DNA of 64,000 nt, from positions 38,234,649 through 38,298,648 of the forward strand of contig NC_066343.1 in assembly GCF_022539315.1 (NCBI RefSeq), given 5' to 3'. Below, one piece after another: positions 1-12,670 of this stretch (the stretch's first letter is position 1; the number at the start of each line of letters is the position of its first letter). The notes under the pieces are model-generated. The model made no database searches, had not been told where the DNA came from, and was given only the letters and a program-made list of their open reading frames with translations. Made by a program: the position numbers and the translations under genes. The stretch comes from Serinus canaria (lineage: Eukaryota > Chordata > Aves > Passeriformes > Fringillidae).

Positions 1-2688
1 GGTCACTTTTTTTTCCCCATAGGACTTGTACAGCCTTTCCTTTGTGTATATACCTTTTTTTATTTTAAACTTCCATGTATTTTTAGGAAATGATATCATA
101 TGAACATGCTGGTAAAATTAGCCTGAGGCTTTTACTACATTTATACACAACAAAAGAAATCTTTGTCAGTAATTACTTGCAAACGTATTATTGGTCCCTT
201 GTAATTGTGTAGCCAATGATTATGGCAGAAAAACAGTAATTTTATGTAGTTATGACTATTTAGTACTAACCAGTACAACCGTCATATTATCAATAATCAG
301 AGTAATAAAGCTGGCTTATTGTTCTAACATAAGAGGTCCCAGTATAAACTTGAAGCTTGTTTTAGCTGGAGCCATGTTTCAGCTTAATATCATTTCTGGC
401 AATACTGAGATAATAAAAAATTACTGTCTTTCATATGATGCACATATGCTGGAATGGACAGTCTCTGGTTTTCAGGCTGTCTCATTAGTAAAGCTGGCTT
501 CTTCAAAACTGACTTGGATTTTAATAAATCTCAGTGCCTGTGTATATTCTTTTCTCCAGAGAACTTTCAAAAAATATCTGGCACATACAGTGTGTCACCA
601 TTTTTTTCTTCTAATCCAGTGCAATGGGATTTTATTTACTGGAATGTGTAAAAGAGGCTACTTTGAAACACATATATGCTGTATATAAGACAAAGAATAT
701 TAGTTAAAGAAAAGTTTGATTGTTTGTGGAACTTCAGAATCTGAGCTTGAATTTAATGCTCACATAGTTATTTTTCTGCAATGTAAGGTTATTTTCTGGT
801 AGTTGGTAACACCCAATTTTGATAAATTTGGCCCTACATTGAAAGCTTTTCCAAACTCCCAGGGCAAATCTAGATATTTTTTTTTTTTTTTGTGGGGAAT
901 GCTAACAGATGATTTAATTTATGTTTGCCATGCTTTACAGTGCTCAAAGAGGACTGATGGTAAGTACAGTAGCACAGACTGGCTTCTCCAGAGAGACCAG
1001 TCCCTGAGCACAGCTGCCCTGCTACTGAAGCCTTTCCCATGCCCAGAAGTGGCCAGCATGAGCACTGCCATGTGGCAGCTCTCTAGGCTTCCAAGCACAA
1101 CGGCTGCTGGGAGATGGGCAGTCCTCACCAGCAGTGTCCATAGAAAGTTTGCAACAGAGAGGACAAGCAGCTTCTGTAAATGGACATGAGCTCATGCAGC
1201 CTGTGCAGCTTGTCTTTACCAAGTCTCTGTCAGATCCTAAAAGAAATTACACTGTCCAATGTTTTGGGCACAAGCTGACCACTCCACTCCTACCACCAAA
1301 TTGGTGTTTGGCCATGGTATTAGCCTGTACACTAAAGAAAGCATGAAAATGTGATAAAATATAATTCCACTCTCTTTTGCGATTTCATTAGAGCCAGGAG
1401 TTCACTTTTTATATCTCCCCACATGACATACCACAGGGCAACTTGCAGGAAGAGACATAGGGTAGGAAATGACCTCTGCAGAGTTCCTCAGTGAGATTGA
1501 CTGCAGAGGAAGCTTTCAAAACCAGCAATTCCATCTCAGGAAGGCTTTTCATTTCTGGCAGATCCTTGCCCAGGGGGAACAAGAGAGATACATATGCAGG
1601 TTACAGCATAAATTGGACTAGACTGCATTAATATAGCACTGCTATAATTTAAGAAAAGTGTCTTTACAGATGCAGGAGAGCTGCAAAATGTGGCCGACAC
1701 GAGAACATTCTACATCATTTGACGGTTACTTTTTCCTTTCTCAACCAACTGCTCAGTTTAGCAGCATGAATCAACATGCATGCAAACAGAAGTTTGCCTG
1801 ACAGAGTTTGTTCATAGTACAGTATTCCATGCAGGACTATCATGTCAATCAGAAGAATATTATGGTCTTGCTATTCTTATATACAGTGAGGAGGTTTCAG
1901 TACTTTTATTTAGGTCCCCTCCAAAACATTCTCAACCCCTGAAAGCCACTGCTGCTTTTTATATTCTATAATAGAATGAAAAGAAGCAATGAGGGAGGCA
2001 TGTAAGAATGTGCTTGCAGTTAACGACCCTACACACATGCTGAAAATTAAATGTACACTTCGTGTTTTCCTGGATGTGGGCCAGAGAAGGCAGCTCACAG
2101 GATGAAGTCACTAATGAGTATAGTGTACAGCACACAGCACACTGCAGGGATCTTTTTCTCCTCTGCTGTATGGCAGCTTTAAAGGAAAAGACAGAAATCT
2201 TCCTTCAGTGCACTGGGGTTTTACACAAAAGGAAAGCATGATCTTTGAAGGAGCTTTTTGTCATGACTCTTGGAAAGAGTCTCAGGGACTCTGATAATAG
2301 CAGTAAATTTACTTGCCCTGATCTCATGGGCAAGCACAGGTAACACCTACATCCCATATAGAAAAAGAGCAAATGGAGATCCAGCCATGCTTGTCGATAC
2401 TGTACTGCTTTTCAGTGTTTCTGCTTTTCTTGGTTTTAGTGTGTCAGTAAAACAACACACAAATGGTCAGTCACAAAAGCTTGTGTCCTTTGCTGTGCTC
2501 CTCTCATCCTTCGTTGGGCAATAAAAGTAGGGAAAATTGGCCTACCCTTTCCAGAAACATTGTAAACAATTAACAAGGAAATGTGGGCATTTCTTGCTCA
2601 AAATGGAAACATAGTTGACTTAGAAGTTCCTTCTGGTTGATACGAAAAAGTAAAATAATTTTGTTCATTTAATTTTTTCTCTCCCCAG

Positions 2689-2770
2689 AACAAAAAAAAA
2701 AAAAAAAAGCCACAACAAAAAGCCAAACCAACAACCAAAAAAAACAACAACAAAACAACCAAAACCACAC
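2689..2770. repeat. A-rich low-complexity tract
   Basis: A run of 17 A (2692-2708) is followed by irregular CAA/CCAA-rich sequence to about 2770. It could be the decayed tail of a retroposed sequence on the plus strand, but no recognisable retroposon body lies directly upstream. Confidence 0.85.
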
Positions 2771-3262
2771 AGCATTTTTGCTTTTGATTTAATTTGCTTT
2801 CCCTGGATCACTATTTCAATGCATTATGGATTACGTGAAGCATGAGAATTTGAGAACTTGTGTTTATGAGAGATCAGTCAGAAGACTGATCTTTCCCAGT
2901 GCTTCTTTGGTTTATTCCTTTGTGCATAGCCATTCTCATTTACCACATACTGTAGGCCCACGGAACATAATACATGGCAAGGAACGTGGAGATCATGTGC
3001 ACAGTGGTATTGTGCAGAGGGGGCAGAGGGAGAAAACAGCACACAAAGAAAATATATGAGGTTTATATTACCTTTTGGACACTTCTGTTGACTTCAGGTG
3101 CATTAACCTGTTCAACCAAATCCTATCTAGGATCAGGCAGTGGGAAGGACACACTGAGCAGCTGCAGAGTTGAAGCTAGACTCAAGTTCAGGCAGTTGTG
3201 CAATGCACAGCAAATAAAAGATCAATGGGAAAACAGGAATGGAGAGGAAGCATGCCTATGCC

Positions 3263-3304
3263 ATGGTCCACTTGCATTTGTCTATGCAAATACAAGTGGA
3301 CCAT
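3263..3304. repeat. Imperfect hairpin, 18-base stem
   Basis: Arms 3263-3280 and 3287-3304 are reverse complements with one mismatch (C at 3275 against A at 3292), around the 6-base loop TCTATG. The outer 12 pairs are perfect. No T-run follows, so a terminator-like role has no support. Confidence 0.85.
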
Positions 3305-3998
3305 TTCCCCTACAACAAAAAGTCATGTTGCAGTTACAGTGCCTGTATGGAAATTGCCTCTGAAAAAGCCAGTCCCAGAAGCAAAGGAGCAGCCGTCATA
3401 CAGAACAAAACCCTTTAGACAAAAAAACCCAAAGTGCTGCCCTGAGGTCTTGATGAGCACCAAGGGTTACCCTTCCCTGTCTTTGTTCAACTTCAATCAC
3501 CTGCCTCAAGGAAACCTATCTTTGTACAATCCAACTTCCTTCTCCTGTAATCCTGAGGTAATCAAATATCCTCTCAACAGAAAGAGACATAGCTGTCCCA
3601 GGATTTTCCTGGGAAACTGTGAGAAAGCTCAGAGAAAGAATAAAAACAATTATTATCTCATTCTCTGCACCTGGCAGGCAATCTGTTTGTCAAAGATGCT
3701 TACAAGAAGGAGTTGATCCTTTTTGACCAATAGGTGAGAGAAGATTCCTAAAGACCAATCAGGTCTTAGGTTCACCATTGTTTCTGTAAGAACTATGAAT
3801 TTCTAGTAATAAAATGCCTTTTCATGCCTTCTGATGATGGAGTCTCTGTATCACCTTTGTCTGTCCCCGCTACCCCTTTGGTGATATAATCCTAAGGATT
3901 CAGAGAAGTGAGGTGTAGTCTTACATAAAACAAAGGTCTTCAAACTGCAATCAATTTTCTTAATGTACTCCAAGGACATTCTCTGCGATTAGCAGGAA

Positions 3999-4038
3999 GA
4001 GGCTGCAGAGCAAGTGATGAGGCTGCAGAGCAAGAGAT
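3999..4038. repeat. 20-base tandem duplication
   Basis: Two adjacent 20-base units, 3999-4018 and 4019-4038, share GAGGCTGCAGAGCAAG and differ at one position near the end (GTGAT against AGAT). This is a simple replication-slippage type duplication. Confidence 0.85.
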
Positions 4039-4933
4039 GTTCTAATTTTTCTTTTAGTCTGATCTATCAGAATGGAAATTAACATAATTACATGTTAATA
4101 AAGCATCTCAGTCTGTAGCTGAGAGGCCAGAGCAATGCACTTCTACCATCTGAATAAACCTCGTTAAATTATTTTCCTGCTCTTCCCCATCCAATTGCTC
4201 AAGTGTGCTGGTGCTCATTTTGAAGTAAGCTTGCATGTGTTTGCTGTCTTAAAATCCAGTTCTTCAATTCACAGGTTTCTTTATTCTCCTTTCCTGCTAT
4301 GCCATTTGTGTCGGGGACTAGCCTGTGGACAGTGACCAACTCTGGTAGTTGAAAGCCTCACTCTGGCTTTGAGGCTGCTGGCTTAGGTACCAAGCATGGA
4401 CCAATTGCAGCCTTGGCACTCTTCTCTGGATGAAGTGGGACAGTACTTCAGCTTCAGAAACTTTATTTCCCTTCCAAAAGCTAAAGACATAGGAAGAAAA
4501 CAAATACAAAAGAAAAAAAGAAAGTGAGGGAATATAGTAGGGAAAATAGGTTTGGGTACTTATATTTAATGCACTGTTTGGACAGATGATGTGGGAGTAG
4601 AAATGTCTGTCATTTTCTAGACACAGGAGGCTTTCCTCTCGGTGTTGCCTGTTGTAGTACTGTACTGTAAGAACACTGCACTATAGCTGCAGCTACAGAT
4701 TTTTTGCCCTTGATGATATTTTCCCAGCTTTGTTACTGGCTCTTCCTTCTCCGGTTTACAGTCAGTTTCAAAATGCAAGCAGCAGTTCTTTTTCTTATCT
4801 GTCCTTTAGCCCTGCACTAGTCCCTGGCTGTCAAGTGGCACTGGAGAAGAAGATTTTAGCAAGTGTTTAAAATCTCCCATTAATATTTTTGTTTTCTTGT
4901 ATTTTGATGGCAGGCTAGCTGTTTCTCAAGACG

Positions 4934-4957
4934 CCTTCATGCAGAACTGCATGAAGG
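4934..4957. repeat. Perfect hairpin, 11-base stem
   Basis: CCTTCATGCAG (4934-4944) and CTGCATGAAGG (4947-4957) are exact reverse complements around a 2-base AA spacer. A perfect stem with a near-zero spacer is typical of a template-switch product. Confidence 0.8.
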
Positions 4958-6091
4958 AGGTGCTACAATGATGATGTAATTGCTGAGGGAGGACAGACAG
5001 AAGGGGAAAGTCTTAAATCTCCAATCTTCCCCTTGCATGTGGCTTTCACCATGTTTAATTTTTCAACCTGTTTTTTTTTTTCTGGCTTTAAATACTTTAA
5101 AATCATAAACAAATAAAGATTAGAAAAGTCAAACAGTCTGAGTCTGCCTCTGTGTTAACATAATGGATACTTTCATAATATAAAAATTTATTTCTAAATA
5201 AGGCAAAGATGAGTTCTGACCACATAAACTGGAGCAGTAAAAAGAAAAAATATAATTGCTGCTCTTGTCACTGGTATGTTCTAGGGAACTTTATCACCAT
5301 ATAGCAGAAGTTTGATGTAAGGGACAGCTACTGAGACATGTAACTGAAAGTGGTCAGCAGCAGAATGCTAGGCCCCCATGAACAGTCATTGTAAGAATGA
5401 GTTAAAGCTCTTCTCCCCAAGTCAGGCATAAGTACACTCTTTCCTCTGAATATGATCATGGGCAACTAGAAATGGATGCCCATGCACTCAAAATTTAATA
5501 ACTGGTCCCCATTTTAGTCCTCTTTTTGCTTTTTTGGCTAATCCTTTTTCTCAAGAGCTTTTGTCATGTATCTTGTATCACCATACTTGCTTTTCCTGGG
5601 GTAGATCCTGTTCAATGCAATTGCAATCAACATAGTCATACTGAATTCAAATTATGCTGTCCACTGGGATCAGCCAGAGATACAAATAAGTCAGAGTGGT
5701 TCTTTGTGGCCCATGAAAGGTCTGAAATCAGTTTCTATTTCTCTGTATCCAACACATCACAGTCTCTAGGTATTTCTTTCCCTCTCTTTAAGAGAGAATA
5801 CAACCTCTCTTAAAAATTCCTCCAAGGTCTTCTGAAGAACACAGATCTCACCTTAATGAAAAATCTTCCGTTGTGGCAAGCATCAGTTACTAGATGAAAA
5901 AAAACTCAAAAAATGGCATTCTTCTCTGTGGCACTTACCCAGCAATGTGCAGAATCAAACAATATGTACTGCTCATTATACTGTTTCACATACCCTGGCA
6001 CTATTTTTCACAAACATAACAGAAACATTTTCCATTAATATTCATTGGCAAAGTATTGTTGCTTTGATTATATGAGAAGATTTTTCCACAG

Positions 6092-6273
6092 GTGGTAGAT
6101 GAAGTAAGAGGAAATCTGATCCTGCTTTGGAAATCATACAGCCCTGAACCCGGGGGGATGGAGCTGAGGCATTTGTCCCAGCTATGGGCGACTGTGTCTG
6201 TGGAGCTCCCTTGTTTAAATGTCGGCAACGCATTATTGATTAGCACCTGCTCCCCGTGTTCAAGTGGGACATT
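6092..6273 (+). other. Candidate exon or conserved block, unidentified
   Basis: A 182-base segment has an acceptor-like pyrimidine tract and CAG (TTTTTCCACAG ending at 6091) on its left and a GTGAGT donor-like site (6274-6279) on its right. Only one plus-strand frame stays open through the segment; the other two stop within the first dozen bases. It is GC-richer than its surroundings and holds several CpG dinucleotides (in CCCGGGG, GGGCGACT and GTCGGCAACGC), which are otherwise rare here. The conceptual peptide of about 60 residues matches no family I recognise. Splice-like borders are common by chance, so this may equally be a conserved non-coding element or nothing. Confidence 0.2.
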
Positions 6274-6279
6274 GTGAGT

Positions 6280-8363
6280 TTATAGATCATAATGTTTCCT
6301 CAGGTGCAAGAACTGAGGTGGTGTGTTTGCACAGTTATTGTTAAGCTGGGAATGAAATTAATTCAAATGACTTGTGAATCTCCAGGGAAGCAGGAAATGG
6401 GAAGTACCAATTTCTAAGAGGTAGAGTACACTTGGACAAAAGGGGTTCTTGGTCACACCTCAGATTTTTTATCAGTTCCAGGACCCTGCAGAGATGGGAG
6501 AGGAGTCAGAATCTGTCCCAGAGTCTCTTTGTCTCAGCTTGTGTCCCAATATGAAATGTTGTTTGCTTCCCTTGCTTTTCTCCCCCTGCAAATATTCTCC
6601 TCTTCTCTTTTAATTCCAGCTAACTTATTTTTGGCCTGTGTACAGTGGGAAGCTATCCAGACTTTTTCCACAGACTTTATTCTCTACACCGGCAATCACA
6701 GCTGTCATGACTTCATAACTATGAAACAGTACTGCAGGCGGGAGTAACAGGCTCTGAATTGTATTCGTCTGGCAGCAGATATTAAGTGGCAAATGCAACC
6801 TGTGTAATTCTTGACCACATGCTGTGTTATTGCAGAAAAACACTTTTATCATGCACACAAATCACTTTACTTCTTTTTTTTTTTTTCCTTTTCCTTATTT
6901 CATTTTCCTTTAGCTCAGAAGGTCAGTATTTTCAACACACTCTAACTACTAGAGAAAAAATGTACTCAAAATAAAGTCCATAAATAAGAATTGGTTATAC
7001 TGACTTGGGCTCAATATATGTAGTAACAAGTTGGTCCTCTAAAGGCCACGGCAAAGCTCCCACTGGCTTTATTTGGGCCAGGAGTTCATTCCTAACCTTC
7101 ATTTTCTCTGCATTAAATGTGATGCTGGTACTATACTTTGATGAAGGACACATGAAGAGCTACTTATACAGTGGTATTATTGTGTTTTTCTTTTCAATCA
7201 AAACTGTCAGAAAAGAATAGCTTTAGGGAATTACAGTAAAATATATTGCTGATTTTCTTTCTTACAGTTTCCTGGACATTAACCTATGATCAAAGTCTTA
7301 ATAACCAATAATGGCAAAAGGATCAGAAGAACTCCACCCACAGTAATTTACTGTACCACCACAGGGAACAAACTGAACACTGAAATACTTTTCATTTACT
7401 AACATGCTACCACTCTGAGTTAAACAATAATGAGCAATTTTCAAATTATGATACTGAATGTATCTATCAAAAAAAATTTTTTTCTTTTTCATTTGTATAG
7501 CTATAGTTAGCCAAAAAAACTCCACTTTAAAAAATTTTACTGTCTCAATGACCCAAGTCTGTAGACAAAAGTCCTTCAGAATATTTCTTTTAAATATTTA
7601 TTTTAGATTACAACTCCCTTGACTGAGGAAACATTTTGCAGCTATAACGTGCTGATTATACAGTTGCTGAAGAACATACGTAACGGCAAGGTTGAGGTTT
7701 TACAGGCTCCACAATAATGTCCAAGCTATTAAACATCAAGCAACAGCAGGCTTTTTTGCCTAACCACATAACTCTCCAGGGAGAAGCCATAAAATATAGC
7801 CCTGTACAACATGTCATCCACAGAGGCTATACTGAATTCTTGGATTACACTCTACCTGATTAATACTGATGTCTAATATCTGCTAAGAGTGTTAGTGCAG
7901 ATGTAACCAGTGTAAGAAAATGCATTCAATTCCTTTGGTATGAACGCAGAGTGAATCAGCTCAAAAGGGTAATACTTGTGAAGCCAGACCTAAGATTATT
8001 TACCAATACTAAAATCAAGTACTCCCAGGTTTGGCTGTTCTTTAAGAACTTAGTAGAAGAATCACCAGCAACACAGACAATAATGGAAAATTCCCTTACT
8101 AGGCAGGAACAACAGAAGTGAAACACAAAGAGCAGACTTGGGGATTCAGAGGCTGCTAAATATGCTTTGGTTTCAGTCATAGCCAGCAACCCAGCCACTA
8201 GTGCAAAAAACAGAAATGAGAATGAATGGAAGAATAGAGTCTGTGATTTCCTTTATCTTCAGCTTATGAATTGCTCATCTGGAATCAACAAGCAAAATCT
8301 CAAGCCAGATCACAGGCTGTGTCTTGCAGTATTGGGGTGGTAAAGGTAAGTACAGTAAGATTT
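6280..8363. other. AT-rich non-coding sequence
   Basis: No recognisable gene or repeat body. A pyrimidine/T-rich tract lies near 6869-6912. Short open frames show no domain. The right edge is the octamer-bearing 3' end of a minus-strand CR1 at 8364. Confidence 0.7.
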
Positions 8364-9320
8364 CACAAAATCACAGAATCAATCATGCTGGAAAAGACCA
8401 CCATGAACTTGTTTGTCCAAGTCCAATCTGTGACCCAACACCACTTTGTCACCTAGACCATGGCATTGAGTGCCACACCCAGTCTTTCTCACATGCCTCC
8501 AGGTATGGCAAATCCACCACCTCCCTGGGCAGCCCATTCCAGTGCCCAGTCAACCTTTCTGTGAAGAAATTCTTCCTAATGTCCAACTAAATCTCCCCTG
8601 GTGCAGCTTAAGACTGTGGACTCTTGTCCTCACACATTGCCTGAGAGAAGAGACCAAGCCCCCCTGGCTGCACCCTCCTTCCATGCAGCTGTGGAGAGCT
8701 GTAAGGTCTCCCCTGAGCCTCCTCTTCTCCAGGCTAAACAACCCCAGCTCCCTCAGCTGCTCCTTGCAGGACTTCACCAGCCTTGCTGCCCTTCTCTGGA
8801 CATGCTCCAGTATCTCAATAAGCTTCCTAAATTGAGGGGTGCAGAATTGAACACAGCGGTCAGCTACAGCCTCACCAGTGCTGAGTTCAGGGGAAGAATC
8901 ACTTCCCTGGTCCTCCTGGCCACATTATTCCTGATACAGGCCAGAATGCCATTGGCCTTCTTGGCCACCTGGACTCACTGTTAGGTCATGTTCAGTCCAC
9001 TGTCAGTCAGTAACCCCTGGTCCCTTTCTGGGCCTGGCCTTTGTCCAGCCACTCCGACCCCAGCCTGTAATGCTGCAAAGGGTTATTGTGGCCAAAGCAC
9101 AGAGCCCAGAACTTGGCCTTATTGAACCTCATATTGCTGGATTTGGCCCATCAAGCCAGCCTGTCCAGAACCCTTTGCAGAGCCCTCCTACCCTCCAGCA
9201 GATTGACATTCACACCCACCTTTATGTCACCTGCATATTTGCTAATGATAGACTTGATCCCCTCATCCCTATACTCCCAGGAAGGACAGATTGCCCATTT
9301 GTTCTGCAGTTCAGCATGTG
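8364..9320 (-). mobile_element. CR1 LINE, 5'-truncated 3' portion
   Basis: CR1 is a non-LTR retrotransposon that moves by target-primed reverse transcription. This copy lies on the minus strand. Its 3' end is at 8364-8381 on the plus strand, where two octamers (CACAAAAT, CACAGAAT) are the reverse complement of CR1's terminal repeats. Reading leftward on the minus strand, the decayed ORF2 runs from a worn FADD-box remnant (SKYAGDIKV, near 9240) through the conserved LRELGLFSLEKRRLRGDL block (about 8710-8760) to the C-terminal region and 3' UTR. Frames are broken throughout, and the endonuclease and most of the reverse transcriptase are missing, so the copy is dead. The left limit is clear; the right limit near 9320 is approximate. 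Confidence 0.93.
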
Positions 9321-9769
9321 AAAAACAGTTACTTCTCAAAGCCTTCCTCTGAAATAGGCTTTGGATATTGTAACCATGGTCTGGACTTAGAACCATGTAT
9401 ATCTCCAAAAAAAACAAGCCTATATGGAAATTCATTAGTAAATTAGGAGCACTGTCTCTTGACAAAGAGAGTTTTCTGATGTTTCCTGTTTTCAATTAAT
9501 CAGTTTGGAGAAAACAAAAAGCTAGACTGATTGCCTTGACAAGAGCAAGTATTGTCTCAACTGGTGCACGTGCACCCATTCTAACAAAACCGTGTTTCAA
9601 GCTTCTGCATGCCAGTCAGTTGATTTCCTTCCTTCTTTCCCATGGACTGCAGTGCATTCTAAGAAATACTGGAACTCATGTCTGCACTGGTGTCTGTAGC
9701 CACTATTGGTGGGTTAAGAAATTTATAGTTGAAGCAACCAGATACCTCAACCTATACACTCTCCTATGC
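9321..9769. other. Spacer between two CR1 fragments
   Basis: About 450 bases between a minus-strand and a plus-strand CR1 piece. I see no repeat motif or domain in it. Part could be CR1 too decayed to recognise by eye. Confidence 0.5.
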
Positions 9770-10224
9770 AACACAGAACCCATGGCACCTTTTGACATGG
9801 AAGACAGGAAGGTAATTGGAAAAAAACATTGGAGCTTCACCAAGGGCAAGTACTGCCTCACCAATGCAGCAGCCTTCGATGATGGAGTGCCCGCATCAAT
9901 GGACGAGGCAAGTGTTACACATGTAATGTGTCTGGAATTCTGTGAAGCCTTTGGCATGGTCCCCAACAACATCCTTCTCTCTAAATTGGAGAGGCAGGGA
10001 ATTGATGGGTGGACTATTGGATAAGAAAGAGATTATGTGACATCCAGAGAGTAGTGGTCAATGGCTCAGAGTCCCAACAGACATCAGTGAAAAGTGGTGT
10101 CCCCCAGGGGTCTGAACTAGGACCTCTGTTGTTTAATATCGTCATTAATGACACAGAAATATGGATCAAGTGCACCCTCAGCAAATTTGCAGGTGACGCC
10201 AAGCTGAGTAGTACTTTTTATATT
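9770..10224 (+). mobile_element. CR1 LINE fragment, reverse transcriptase core
   Basis: The conceptual plus-strand translation shows a CR1 reverse transcriptase core, split by a stop near 10021. It contains a SFTKGKYCLTN block, a decayed version of the first catalytic motif (FCEAFGMVPNN), then KLERQGIDGW, then SGVPQGSELGPLLFNIVIND, then SKFAGDAKLS in place of [10 protein letters not shown]. The FADD active site has therefore become FAGD, losing one catalytic aspartate. Homology stops abruptly near 10224. A second CR1 piece in the same orientation starts near 10904, but the 680 bases between do not look like CR1. The two may be one element interrupted by an insertion plus deletion, or separate insertions. 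Confidence 0.9.
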
Positions 10225-10903
10225 AGGTAACTGTGCTGTCCCTTTGCTTTTCTACAGCAGAATGTTAAAGAAATTGGATGTGGAAAAATGTCTTCCTCAT
10301 CTTCCCAACACCCTGACTATTTCTAAAACTCTTTCTCCCTTGTCTGCAATCTGGGTTTTATTCCAGCCTTTTATGCTTAATGCATATTCTTCATTAAGTC
10401 AAAAACCAGAGATCACCAGTCTCTGTTTTATTTCCTCCTCCTAATCTAGCAGTTGATTGCTGGTAGTTAAAATCTCCCTTTACTGCCACTTGGCCTCTTT
10501 TACATCCTTTTTTTTATTTGTATAGTCATTTCACAGGAGATAAATCACAAATTAGTAAACCCACAGCACTGATAGCACAGTGTTCTTTACTGGATCATCA
10601 GTGTGAGAAATGAGATGTATGTCTGTAGGTCTGTCCCTGTGCTGTTTCTGCAGCCTTGCTAGCAGAAGGATACAGCAGTGGGAGGAAGCCACTCAAAAGT
10701 CTGCCTAAATGTGTTGGTAATCTATTTAGTACTACTTTGCATTTACTGGCACATAGCTCTTACAGTATGATAGGTACTACCCCCCTCCCCCTCCTTTTTT
10801 TTTAATACATTTTCACATATTTTTAGTTGCATTTTGTTGGGTGACTGTTTCCAGGCACTGAAATCTGAAAAGACAACTTTTATTATGAAAACACTACTGG
10901 CAT
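10225..10903. other. Unidentified DNA between CR1 pieces
   Basis: About 680 bases with no recognisable CR1 coding sequence although both flanks are CR1 in the same orientation. It holds a short pyrimidine tract (10780-10803). It may be an inserted sequence or the original unique DNA between two insertions. Confidence 0.5.
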
Positions 10904-11130
10904 TCCAATGAGGAAAGGCTGCGAGAGTTGCAGTTGTTCAGCCTGGAAGACTGAACGCTCCAGGGAGACCTGGTTGTGACCTTTCAGTACTGGAAGGGGT
11001 TTTATGGGAAAGACAGGGACAAGCTTTTTAGCAGGGCCTGGAGCGATATGACAAGGGGTGGTGGTTTTACACTGACACAGGGTAGATTTGTAATACATAA
11101 AAGGAACACGTTTTTTTACAATAAGGTCAG
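10904..11130 (+). mobile_element. CR1 LINE fragment, ORF2 end region
   Basis: The sequence opens with a block equivalent to EERLRELQLFSLE (here ATGAGGAAAGGCTGCGAGAG and onward). It continues through the poorly conserved middle to a GACAAGGGGTGGTGG block and a GGGTAGATTTG block, which in CR1 precede the final FFT-type motif. It breaks off after ACAATAAGGTCAG near 11130, before the 3' UTR and octamer end, so it is truncated on both sides. It has the same strand as the fragment at 9770-10224. Confidence 0.85.
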
Positions 11131-12139
11131 CCTTTTAATTTGATACAGCACCATCAAGGATAATGTGTAAAAAAAAAAAAAATCCATGAATAAACAAAAC
11201 TGTGTGTTCTGCCAAGTAGAATTTTCAGTTATTTGTAATGCATAGCTCTGTTCGATAATACAAGAAGACAGCTTCCCAGCAACATTAAAGCTTTCACAAG
11301 ACTGCTTGTCATCAAGTTTCTCTTAATTTAATTTTGTTTCAAAGTTCCCATTTGTTATGCCACTTGGCTTTCCCTATCTCTCCTACCAGCTTCTAGAGAA
11401 GCCAAACCTATAACAAGGTGCTGTTTCCTGCAAGATACCAGGTTGCCTTAAATTCAGCAGTCTTCTCTGCTGATCAAGAGCATTCTGTAAGAGATCCTAA
11501 CACAGTTAAAAGCCCAACGATTCCACTTTGAAGAGTTTGCTAGGTATTGTGGAAATGTTAGTCTGACAGTACAGTCCTATAGAGGTATGTACATGACTGG
11601 GGTCCTCATTAAGGAGCCCAGATACATGGGAAAGCCTCCCTATATAAATGGCCTTGCTGTAATTCAAATGTGGCTTGTCTAGATTTAATTTCATATATCA
11701 CACCAGCCTCAAAGGAAAAAAAAGCCCTGAATCAAACAAAATAATCTTTGCAGAGAAAGCAAAAAAAGGCCCATTACCACTCAGTGGAAAGTATGCAGGG
11801 TTCCTGGGATGGGGTAGTACAAAAATAATTTAGGGAAAATAAGATGTTTCTGAAAGGATTCCAGGTATATATTTTTTCAGATATCTAATTATTTTTCAAC
11901 TTTTGACAAGTCTTAATATAAAGGCCTGAAAAGATACAAAAGACTAAATTCAAAGCCCCAAAATTTCTGTGGTTTTAGATCTGCAGAGCTTCTGAGAAGG
12001 CAGTATGTGCACCCACCATCCTTTGTTCACTAAGTACTTACTTAGGGGTGCAGAAGATGTAACTGATTATTAGCATGAATATTTGTTCTGTAATAACATT
12101 ACAGAGAAATTACTTGCTAGATGCTAAACAAGAAGGTGG

Positions 12140-12166
12140 ATTGACTCTCTATGAAAGAGAGTCAAT
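12140..12166. repeat. Perfect hairpin, 11-base stem
   Basis: ATTGACTCTCT (12140-12150) and AGAGAGTCAAT (12156-12166) are exact reverse complements around the 5-base loop ATGAA. Confidence 0.8.
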
Positions 12167-12670
12167 ACGCCCATCTTGAATTTAGACAAGGCTGAGTGGA
12201 AAGCACAAGAAGGATCAGACAGGGAAGCTGGCATCATGAAGAGCAAAGCACTTTTAGTTCTTTCATATGTATCTTCCTCCTTTTGTGTCACTAAATATTG
12301 AGAATCGGGTGACATTAAGTTTTGGAGGTGGAGAGCATAATTGCTGGGCTTTACACCCAAAGTCTGTATTGCTGGGTTGATCTGCTGTTTCTGTCTCTGG
12401 AACTGGGAAAATCGCATGGGTGTTAAAGTGGATGAAGTCCTACTGGGCCTCAACACTTCTGTGTCTGGGGCATAACCACAGGCACAGGGCTGGTCTGTAG
12501 ATTCAGAGCAAGACACAGACATACAGAGCACAGCCAGAAGGACTTGGTGGACATTTCACCCCATGGTGCAGAAACCTTGCAAAAGGATAAGTGATTGCTA
12601 GGTACATGAAATTTCCAGTGAACTAATCTATCCACTAATAAAAGTATATTTATTATGCCTTGATGATAAC

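Larger units (their letters stand above)
1..6091. other. AT-rich non-coding sequence
   Basis: No gene is recognisable. Open frames reach at most 172 codons (3198-3716), have no recognisable domain and overlap competing frames, as expected by chance. Identifiable structures are listed separately: an A-rich tract near 2.7 kb, hairpins at 3263-3304 and 4934-4957, and a 20-base tandem duplication at 3999-4038. I see no diagnostic transposon end. The stretch could be intergenic or intronic. Confidence 0.7.

Noticed and set aside
3198..3716. 172-codon plus-strand frame
   Set aside because: No domain or splice context, runs through the 3263-3304 hairpin, and overlaps another frame of similar quality.
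9536..10024. 162-codon plus-strand frame as a host gene
   Set aside because: Its second half is clearly CR1 reverse transcriptase; the first part is a chance extension.
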